Part shown: positions 7,323-12,733 of the stretch, piece after piece
Position numbering within the stretch: the first letter of the stretch is position 1
Layout of the letters: each line of letters opens with the position of its first letter
Source of the DNA: Clostridia bacterium
GTDB lineage: Bacteria > Bacillota > Clostridia > Oscillospirales > Acutalibacteraceae
Length of the DNA: 12,733 nucleotides
Assembly (NCBI GenBank): GCA_900770165.1
Contig: CAAGJJ010000181.1
Location: 1-12,733 of the forward strand
Direction of reading: 5' to 3'
Notes under the pieces: generated by a model
Databases searched by the model: none
What the model was told of the DNA's origin: nothing
Seen by the model: the letters and a program-made list of their open reading frames with translations, nothing else
Position numbers and translations under genes: made by a program

Positions 7323-8331
7323 AACTCCTAAAGTTTCGATGTTAATTCCCATATATGGGGTTGAAAAATTCATTGAACGTTGTGCTATTTCTCTTTTTGA
7401 ACAGACTTATCAAAATATAGAGTATATATTTGTAAATGACTGTACTAAAGACGATAGTATCAATGTACTTGAACGTGTCATAAATCGCTATCCTAATCGA
7501 AAGCCTTTTGTTCGAATCATTAACCATGCACAAAATAAAGGCTTGGCTGGTGCAAGAAATACGGCAGTTGCTAATGCTACTGGAGATTTTATCATGCATG
7601 TGGATAGCGATGACTATGTAGATAAGGAAATAGTTCGTAAGGCTATTGACAAACAATTACGATTCGATGCAGATATAGTTATTATTGATTTTAAAAAGGC
7701 TTATCCTGGTTTTTACAAAATAACTAAATATGCTTCATTTGACAATTCTGAAGGATATTGTCTTGCTGTTTTGGCTCGAAATAATTCGAATAGTATTTGG
7801 GCAAAATTGATAAGACGTTCTTTGTATGTTGATAATGGCATAAAGTGTAAACAAGGATGCAATCAGGGTGAAGATTACCAGGTTGTTCCTATATTGCTGT
7901 ACTATGCTAAGAAAATAGTCAATCTAACAGAACCATTATATTATTATGATTGTTCCAACGAGGGTGCTTATTCTAATAGCTTTACTATAAGTAAACATGA
8001 TCAGAATTGGGAGTCAATGAATTTGGTTAAGTCTTTTTTTGAAGATAAAAGTAACATGTATAGGTATGCTGTTGATTGTGGAAGAATGCGTCAGATAGCA
8101 GATGATTTGATAATAAGTGCTAAAACTCATGGTGAAGTTTCTGCAAAATATTATTATGTAGCTTGTCTTATTTTGAAATCCATAAAACGTGATTTATGGA
8201 ATAAAGTTCCTCTGGAAAAGCGAATCATATTATATTTGTCGCCGTATTATAAATTAATGGTTATATATATATTGTTGTTTAGAAAAATCCATCATTTAAT
8301 TATGATGATTAAAAGCGGAAAAAATGATTGA
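7315..8331 (+). CDS. family 2 glycosyltransferase (GT-A fold)
   Basis: A 338-residue GT2 enzyme distinct from the earlier one. It begins PKVSMLIPIYGVEKFIERC, has the nucleotide-binding region YIFVNDCTKDDS near 37-48, GLAGARNTAVANATGDF near 76-92, and the metal-binding D-S-D-D at 97-100. GED near residues 185-187 fits the catalytic base position. The C-terminus is hydrophobic and basic (LMVIYILLF, then KIHHLIMMIKSGK), suggesting monotopic membrane attachment where lipid-linked acceptors lie. It overlaps the GT14 gene by 8 bases and the acetyltransferase by 8, showing tight coupling. The sugar added is unknown. Confidence 0.9.
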   Translation: MNKTPKVSMLIPIYGVEKFIERCAISLFEQTYQNIEYIFVNDCTKDDSINVLERVINRYPNRKPFVRIINHAQNKGLAGARNTAVANATGDFIMHVDSDDYVDKEIVRKAIDKQLRFDADIVIIDFKKAYPGFYKITKYASFDNSEGYCLAVLARNNSNSIWAKLIRRSLYVDNGIKCKQGCNQGEDYQVVPILLYYAKKIVNLTEPLYYYDCSNEGAYSNSFTISKHDQNWESMNLVKSFFEDKSNMYRYAVDCGRMRQIADDLIISAKTHGEVSAKYYYVACLILKSIKRDLWNKVPLEKRIILYLSPYYKLMVIYILLFRKIHHLIMMIKSGKND

Positions 8332-8878
8332 GACACGACGTGATCTATCTGATTATATCCAAGCAGACCGTAAGGTACAAGGTATGCAGCATCCTTTTCT
8401 TGCCAAACTGACATTTGGTGAAAATGCATTGATAAGAAAGTATATGACTAACTTACGTATGGCAGAATATTGGAAGTCTAATTCAAAGAAATGGTACGGC
8501 AAAATTATGTATGCTTATTATTTGTTGAGGCATCGTAGAATGTGCTTAAAGTATGGTATGTATATTGGGCTAAATGCAGTAGGTAAAGGGTTCTTCATAG
8601 TGCACCCTGGATTTGTTAGAATTGATTCTTGGGTGCATATTGGAGAGAATTGTACAGTTCTTCCAATGGTTCTTTTTGGCCGAGCTCATCCAATTGATGG
8701 AACGGAAATCTTCGTAGGAGACAATTGTTACGTAGGAACTGGTGCAACAATTCTGGGTCCAATAAAAATAGGTAATAATGTTACAATAGCAGCTGGTGCT
8801 GTTGTTACCAAGGATGTACCTGATAATGTCGTTGTAGCTGGTGTTCCAGCTAAAGTGGTAAAATATAAAGCTGAATAA
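8324..8878 (+). CDS. hexapeptide-repeat acetyltransferase (serine acetyltransferase-like)
   Basis: A 184-residue left-handed beta-helix acyltransferase. The second half has hexapeptide repeats such as IDSWVHIGENCTV, IFVGDNCYVGTGATILGP and IKIGNNVTIAAGAVV, ending in the standard cap VVVAGVPAKVV. The His at residue 94 (FIVHPGFV) sits where serine acetyltransferases and related sugar O-acetyltransferases have their catalytic His. The N-terminal helical part is shorter than in true CysE. Because it lies inside a polysaccharide operon, an acetyl-CoA-dependent modification of a glycan sugar is more likely than a role in cysteine synthesis; that is inference. The gene overlaps the preceding GT2 by 8 bases. 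Downstream there is a 38-base gap, the largest so far in the operon, before the unrelated-looking cassette. Confidence 0.87.
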   Translation: MIETRRDLSDYIQADRKVQGMQHPFLAKLTFGENALIRKYMTNLRMAEYWKSNSKKWYGKIMYAYYLLRHRRMCLKYGMYIGLNAVGKGFFIVHPGFVRIDSWVHIGENCTVLPMVLFGRAHPIDGTEIFVGDNCYVGTGATILGPIKIGNNVTIAAGAVVTKDVPDNVVVAGVPAKVVKYKAE

Positions 8879-8916
8879 ATAAAGTTTATTTCGTACCAAG
8901 TGTAATATGAAAGACG

Positions 8917-9756
8917 ATGAAACAAAAAAATAAAAAACAAAAAAAAGTAGAGATGGTATTTATTAATATTGTTCTCTATCCTTCTGAAAAACAGAAGCCT
9001 GAGGAGTACATCAAATTGCTTTCTTCTATTATGGGAAGTCGTGTGATGATACCGAGTAGTACTTCTTCTGATAGATCAACTCTGTTGAGAACATTTGATA
9101 AAATCGGAGAATACTACCATGGATATTTCTGTAATGCAATATTTTTAAAGCAAGATTCTAAAACTTTAAATGTCAAGGCTAATGTTTTGGAAGAAACAGT
9201 GGTTGACCCAAATAAAGGGTTGGAAGCGAAGGATATGGAGTTCTGGTTCTATCCTAAATATCATAGATTTGTAGTGTATAAGACTAACCTGCCAAGAATA
9301 TTGAAGTTCTTGAATGGCAGTTTTATAGAAAAATTGGGCGATAAAGACAGCTTTGCTATTAATGTGGAAAAAGATAAGAATACTATCGAAAGAATTATTA
9401 ATGCAAGAGGTGTAGTCAGTGTTAAGGTTTCTGTAAAATATACGAATAATGATAACTGTGATGAGTGGGAAGACCTTGATTCAGATTTGCGTAATTCTGA
9501 TACGAGTAATGCTGAACTATCGTTGAAGTCAAGTAAAGCTAAACCTATTCAGGTGCTGAAAAATAAATTGCTAAAGGCTTTCTTGGGTTTAAGTAAGTCT
9601 TATGGCACGGCTAAAGCAGAGATTATAAATGAAGATGGGCATACGGAGTCAATTAATACGAATGATCATCCAAAAACAGAATTTGTTGATATTAGTCAGA
9701 ATCCAGCTCGTGATTTACAAACTATGGTTGAGAATATTGCCCAAAATAGTGATTGA
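8917..9756 (+). CDS. hypothetical soluble protein, possibly DUF4747-like, first gene of an embedded two-gene cassette
   Basis: I do not recognise this 279-residue protein with certainty. It has no signal peptide, no membrane segment and no glycosyltransferase or acyltransferase motif, so it does not look like a glycan enzyme. The N-terminus is very Lys-rich (KQKNKKQKK), followed by a beta-strand-like VFINIVLYPSEKQKPEEYIK; a conserved-looking centre reads EFWFYPKYHRFVVYKT near residues 108-123, and the C-terminal third is polar with acidic low-complexity stretches. The N-terminal xINIxLYP strand, the length and the central F-x-P-x-x-H-R-F pattern remind me of DUF4747 proteins, but this is weak. 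ATG 8917 is the longest start; ATG 8953 (MVFINIVLYP) would remove the Lys-rich leader. Two bases separate its stop from a small membrane-protein ORF, so the two probably act together. Confidence 0.6.
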   Translation: MKQKNKKQKKVEMVFINIVLYPSEKQKPEEYIKLLSSIMGSRVMIPSSTSSDRSTLLRTFDKIGEYYHGYFCNAIFLKQDSKTLNVKANVLEETVVDPNKGLEAKDMEFWFYPKYHRFVVYKTNLPRILKFLNGSFIEKLGDKDSFAINVEKDKNTIERIINARGVVSVKVSVKYTNNDNCDEWEDLDSDLRNSDTSNAELSLKSSKAKPIQVLKNKLLKAFLGLSKSYGTAKAEIINEDGHTESINTNDHPKTEFVDISQNPARDLQTMVENIAQNSD

Positions 9757-9758
9757 TT

Positions 9759-9932
9759 ATGGAAAAGAAAGATTCGCCTACATTGCAATCTAAAGGTTGG
9801 AGAGGTTTTAGACATGTTTACTTCCGATATTGCAGGAAACAGTTTAAGCACTCATTCGTATGGTCTTGCTGTGCTGTTGCCTTTGTTACAATAGTAGCAT
9901 ACTTTTCCGGTAAATCATATTTTGAATTGTAG
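9759..9932 (+). CDS. small single-span membrane protein ORF (57 aa), N-terminal part of an interrupted gene
   Basis: ATG 9759 lies two bases after the preceding stop. The 57 residues have a polar, basic N-terminus (KGWRGFRHVYFRYCRKQFKH) and one membrane segment (VWSCCAVAFVTIVAYF), ending in TAG at 9930-9932. The next ORF continues in exactly the same frame right after this TAG with further membrane segments. The simplest reading is therefore that this is the start of a larger membrane protein cut by a nonsense mutation. It could still be a functional one-span protein. The basic cytoplasmic side and tight spacing suggest it partners the 279-aa protein. No family is recognised. Confidence 0.5.
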   Translation: MEKKDSPTLQSKGWRGFRHVYFRYCRKQFKHSFVWSCCAVAFVTIVAYFSGKSYFEL

Positions 9933-10331
9933 GTGGTTTTAAGTGACATTGGTATCAAGGTAGCCCCACCTCTTTTGGGATTTACTCTTTCTGGTTATTC
10001 CTTAATAGTAGGAGTTAACGATGTGACAATAGCAGAGAAATTGAAATCACATAAAACAAAGTTTGGAATAACAATGTACCAATTGCTATATACTTCATTT
10101 ATAGCAATGTTAGGTTCTATTTTTTTGCTTTTAATAGAAAGTGTTGTATTACATTATGTAATAGAGGCTGATTTGTCATTGGAGGTACCTATGATAGTTG
10201 ATGTAATTAATATCATCATTTTTCTCGGGTATTCTTTGACTATGTTTTATGCTTTGTTTGCAGTGAAGGATTTGCTTTCTAATCTCTTCAGTTTGGGGCA
10301 AACTGCTAATAATATCTATCAAGTTATGCAT
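9759..10331 (+). pseudogene. reconstructed membrane protein (about 190 aa) with an in-frame TAG and no stop of its own
   Basis: Reading straight through the TAG at 9930 gives one continuous frame with about four hydrophobic segments: VWSCCAVAFVTIVAYF, VAPPLLGFTLSGYSLIVG, FIAMLGSIFLLLIESVVL and VDVINIIIFLGYSLTMFYAL, then an amphipathic tail ending LFSLGQTANNIYQ. The segment PPLLGFTLSGYSLIVG resembles the LGF-x-L-x-G-Y motif I associate with small membrane partners of two-gene bacterial systems, but I cannot name the family. The frame then passes without a stop into a glycosyltransferase. The boundary at 10331 is set by the first Met that gives a normal-length GT4. A decayed or newly fused gene is the inferred state. 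Confidence 0.5.
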
Positions 10332-11516
10332 ATGAATGAAAATAATAAAAATATTCTTTTCCTGATGAAAGGATTTGGTGTTGGAGGACAGGAGGTTGTT
10401 ACATCAGTCTTGTCTAAGGCTTTCCTAGATGATGGTTATGGAGTTAGCATAGTTTTTCTGAGTGAGCCACATGGACTTGTTTTTGATAATTTGGATGAAA
10501 GAATTAAAAAACATATCTTTGAACAAGAGGAATTCAGCCTAAATAGAATACATTCATTAAGGGATATTTTGGTAAAAGACAAGATTGATATAGTCGTTAA
10601 CCAGTGGGGGCTTCCTTTTGCGCCTGCATTTATATTAAAACATGCTATTAAGGGGATGGATATTAAGGTTATATCGGTCTATCATAATCAGCCGAACATT
10701 AATGCTCGGTTAAAAGGTGTTGAGTTGAAGATTGATGCGGCTCGTTCTCTATTGTCTAAGTTTATTTTACATATTGAAAAACAAATCTTTGGCTTGGTCA
10801 CGAAATATAGCATGAGATATGTATATCATAATTCTGATAGTTATTTATTGTTGTCAAATAGACATATTGAAGACTTTAAGAATTTTACGAGACTCAGTAA
10901 ACCTAGCAGGATTCGTGTAATAACCAATCCAATTACTGTTGATTCTCAAAAATATGTGTATTCGCAAGATAAGAAGTTAAAGGAAATAATTTATGTTGGT
11001 AGGATTGACATCAATCAAAAAAGAGCTTTCAGATTAGCTGATGTTTGGCATATTCTGGAAGAAAAGATGCCTGATTGGAAATTTACAGTTATAGGAAAGG
11101 GTGACGACTTTGAAGAGTTCAGAGACTATGTTAAAAGACTTGGGCTTAGACATATCTATCTAGAGGGGTTCAAGAACCCTAAGGAATATTATGAGCGCGC
11201 TTCCTTTCTTATACTAACATCTGAATATGAAGGATTGCCACTCATATTGGCAGAAGCTATGTCTTATGGAGTTATCCCAGTAGTTTATGGTAGTTTCTCA
11301 TCTGTTTATGATGTTATAGACGATGGAAAAAATGGTGTTATCGTCCCTTATAATCCAAAAGGTTTTGATCCCAAAATAATGGCAGATGCTATCACGGCAG
11401 TAGTAACGAATACAAAACAAGTATCAAATATGGCTCTGTCTGCGATTGACAAGAGTAAAGAATTTAATATAGAACCAATAGTTAAAGAATGGGAGAAATT
11501 ATTCAATGAGTTTTAA
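9933..11516 (+). CDS. GT4 glycosyltransferase fused in frame to an N-terminal membrane segment
   Basis: The 527-codon frame opens at GTG 9933, directly after a TAG. Residues 1-133 are hydrophobic and match the rest of the interrupted membrane protein, not a glycosyltransferase. Residues 134-527 are a complete GT-B family 4 enzyme: ILFLMKGFGVGGQEVVTSVL at the N-terminal nucleotide-fold start (Gly-rich loop), VGRIDINQKRAFRLADVW at the start of the C-terminal domain, and the donor-binding E-x7-E (EGLPLILAE, Glu 433 and Glu 441). Starting at ATG 10332 (or 10326) gives 394-396 residues, the normal GT4 size, so I think the glycosyltransferase really starts there. The enzyme would add a sugar with retention. 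The 3' end overlaps the next GT4 by 11 bases. Whether the fused form is ever made is unknown. Confidence 0.8.
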   Translation: MVLSDIGIKVAPPLLGFTLSGYSLIVGVNDVTIAEKLKSHKTKFGITMYQLLYTSFIAMLGSIFLLLIESVVLHYVIEADLSLEVPMIVDVINIIIFLGYSLTMFYALFAVKDLLSNLFSLGQTANNIYQVMHMNENNKNILFLMKGFGVGGQEVVTSVLSKAFLDDGYGVSIVFLSEPHGLVFDNLDERIKKHIFEQEEFSLNRIHSLRDILVKDKIDIVVNQWGLPFAPAFILKHAIKGMDIKVISVYHNQPNINARLKGVELKIDAARSLLSKFILHIEKQIFGLVTKYSMRYVYHNSDSYLLLSNRHIEDFKNFTRLSKPSRIRVITNPITVDSQKYVYSQDKKLKEIIYVGRIDINQKRAFRLADVWHILEEKMPDWKFTVIGKGDDFEEFRDYVKRLGLRHIYLEGFKNPKEYYERASFLILTSEYEGLPLILAEAMSYGVIPVVYGSFSSVYDVIDDGKNGVIVPYNPKGFDPKIMADAITAVVTNTKQVSNMALSAIDKSKEFNIEPIVKEWEKLFNEF

Positions 11517-12597
11517 AGTATTTCATATAGTTACACATTTTGATATCGGTGGTTCCGAAACGGTTGCCTTGAACATATCTAAGGCAAAGTGTCCAAATGT
11601 AGAGTTCCACATGGTGGAAGTGGTCAAAGGAAAAGGAGCATATTCTAAAGCGTTCATAGAAGATTTGGAATCTAATGGTATTTATTACCATCATTCTCCA
11701 TTTTCAACGAACTTTATTTTAGGTGCCTTGTTGTTTCCTTTCTGGTTTTGGAAACTTCATCTCAAATATCATCCTGATGTTTATCATTCGCATACAGAGT
11801 CACCTGATGTTGCTCTTTACTTGTTCTTTTTACTTTTCGGATTCATGATAAATAAGAACGTAAAGGTAGTGAGAACACTTCATAACACAAAGTTGTGGAA
11901 GCATAAGCATTTTATAGGGAAAGTCATAGAGCATTTTTTCCTAAAACATCAAGCAAATGTTTCAATTAGTGGACCTGTAAGGGAGTCTTATCTGTATGAT
12001 TTCCCTTTTTATCATAAGACAATACCTATTATATATAATGGAATTGCCGAAAAAAAACAGCTCAAGTTTGAGGGTATTAGAGATGGAAAAATAAACATCT
12101 TGTTTGCAGGTAGAATCGTAGAGCAGAAAGGCATATCTGTATTGTCAGCTGTTATCAACAAGTTAAATACTCATATCAACACCTTCTACTTTCATATTGT
12201 TGGTGAAGGTCATTTGAAAGAAGATTTGGTAAAAGAGTTGGGAATTTTTGAAAATGTACATTTTTATGGAAATGTTTATAATTTAGCTCAATATTTGCAC
12301 TCTTTCGATTTCCTATTTATGCCTTCTGTCCATGAGGGGTTGTCTATGCTTTCTATAGAGTCTTCTTTTGCAAAGTTACCGATAATTATCAATTCTTGTG
12401 AGGGATTGGTCGATACCGTTCCTAATGCGTGGCCATTGAAAGTTAAAGATAATAATGTAGATGACTTCGTCGAAGTTTTCAACAATATCAAGAATCTCGA
12501 CAGGAAGGTGTTGGCGGAAAGTGCATATCAATTTGTCTCAGATAGATTTGGTATAGAGCAAATGCAAAATCAGTATATTGAATATTATAAGAGATAA
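11506..12597 (+). CDS. family 4 glycosyltransferase (GT-B fold)
   Basis: A 363-residue GT4 enzyme. It begins with KVFHIVTHFDIGGSETVALN, the usual beta-strand plus Gly-rich loop of the N-terminal Rossmann domain; the C-terminal domain starts with LFAGRIVEQKGISVL near 199-213 (Arg and Lys typical of phosphate binding), and the donor-binding E-x7-E is EGLSMLSIE with Glu 277 and Glu 285. It would transfer a sugar from a nucleotide donor to the growing lipid-linked unit at the cytoplasmic face. The ATG is inside the preceding GT4 gene (11-base overlap). It ends 27 bases before the guanylyltransferase. Similar organisation suggests the two GT4 enzymes add neighbouring sugars, which is inference; linkage and donor are unknown. 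Confidence 0.92.
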   Translation: MSFKVFHIVTHFDIGGSETVALNISKAKCPNVEFHMVEVVKGKGAYSKAFIEDLESNGIYYHHSPFSTNFILGALLFPFWFWKLHLKYHPDVYHSHTESPDVALYLFFLLFGFMINKNVKVVRTLHNTKLWKHKHFIGKVIEHFFLKHQANVSISGPVRESYLYDFPFYHKTIPIIYNGIAEKKQLKFEGIRDGKINILFAGRIVEQKGISVLSAVINKLNTHINTFYFHIVGEGHLKEDLVKELGIFENVHFYGNVYNLAQYLHSFDFLFMPSVHEGLSMLSIESSFAKLPIIINSCEGLVDTVPNAWPLKVKDNNVDDFVEVFNNIKNLDRKVLAESAYQFVSDRFGIEQMQNQYIEYYKR

Positions 12598-12624
12598 ATG
12601 AAATATTATTTGTAGGAATTATAA

Positions 12625-12733
12625 ATGAAAACAAATATACAGATTATTATAATGGCCGGCGGCGTAGGCAGCCGCTTCTGGCCAATGTCAACCCCCGATT
12701 ACCCAAAGCAGTTTATTGATGTGATGGGTGTCG
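12625..12733 (+). CDS. manC: mannose-1-phosphate guanylyltransferase, N-terminal 36 codons, truncated by window end
   Basis: The frame from ATG 12625 reads IQIIIMAGGVGSRFWPMSTP followed by DYPKQFIDVMG. This is the nucleotide-binding signature of GDP-mannose pyrophosphorylases (AGG-x-G-x-R-x-W-P...PKQF). The enzyme makes GDP-mannose from mannose-1-phosphate and GTP, feeding GDP-mannose or GDP-fucose dependent transferases. Codon use is richer in G and C (GCC GGC GGC, AGC CGC TTC TGG) than in the upstream glycosyltransferases, which suggests a conserved locus-end or housekeeping gene next to a variable, acquired centre. The leader of 27 bases between it and the GT4 stop shows no clear promoter. 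The rest of the gene is outside the window, so full-length integrity cannot be judged. Confidence 0.9.
   Translation, partial: MKTNIQIIIMAGGVGSRFWPMSTPDYPKQFIDVMGV

Noticed and set aside
7342..7656. 104-aa ORF on the minus strand
   Set aside because: It lies antisense to the conserved GT2 catalytic region and shows no recognisable features.
8872..8889. AT-rich palindrome-like stretch after the acetyltransferase, considered as a terminator
   Set aside because: The symmetric AAATAAA/TTTATTT leaves almost no loop and has no G-C pairs, so a stable hairpin is not credible.
8570..8899. 109-aa ORF on the minus strand over the acetyltransferase
   Set aside because: The opposite strand has clear hexapeptide repeats; the minus-strand translation is low-complexity shadow sequence.
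8907..8933. Short ORF (ATG 8907, about 8 codons) before the 279-aa gene, considered as a leader peptide
   Set aside because: It is only eight codons, overlaps the real start in another frame and has no attenuator-like structure.

Overview
The window reads as the interior of a surface-polysaccharide (capsule or exopolysaccharide) biosynthesis operon from a Bacteroidales-type bacterium such as Bacteroides, Parabacteroides or Prevotella. This assignment is inference. It rests on AT-rich DNA, genes without clear Shine-Dalgarno sequences, one strand used throughout, ATGA-type and longer gene overlaps, and a flippase, polymerase, transferases and GDP-mannose gene of the kind these bacteria carry.

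Layout, left to right, all on the + strand. Positions 1-956 hold the end of a DUF262-like protein, a HEPN-like domain with an R-x4-H motif, and a small ORF. These lie in three successive reading frames and look like a frameshifted or split defence-type gene. Positions 957-8878 are the polysaccharide core: Wzx-like flippase, membrane O-acyltransferase, GT2, Wzy-like polymerase, GT32, GT14 (core-2/I-branching type), a second GT2 and a hexapeptide-repeat acetyltransferase. Positions 8917-10331 look like foreign material inside the operon: an unrecognised soluble protein of 279 aa, then after two bases a membrane protein that is cut by an in-frame TAG and runs in frame, with no stop, into a GT4 glycosyltransferase. 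Another GT4 follows, and the window ends in the first 36 codons of a mannose-1-phosphate guanylyltransferase.

How the genes fit together: the guanylyltransferase would supply GDP-mannose. Six glycosyltransferases would assemble a lipid-linked repeat unit on the cytoplasmic face, and the two acyltransferases would decorate it. Wzx would flip it and Wzy would polymerise it. The initiating sugar-phosphate transferase, the export genes and any UpxY/UpxZ-type regulators are not in the window.

The points most worth a second look are the putative two-gene cassette at 8917-10331 with its internal stop and in-frame fusion to a glycosyltransferase, an eight-G tract in the O-acyltransferase and a seven-C tract in the GT14 gene (possible phase-variation switches), and the broken DUF262/HEPN gene at the left edge. 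There is no gene-free stretch over 300 bases. I found no tRNA, rRNA, CRISPR array, insertion sequence, convincing promoter or strong terminator.
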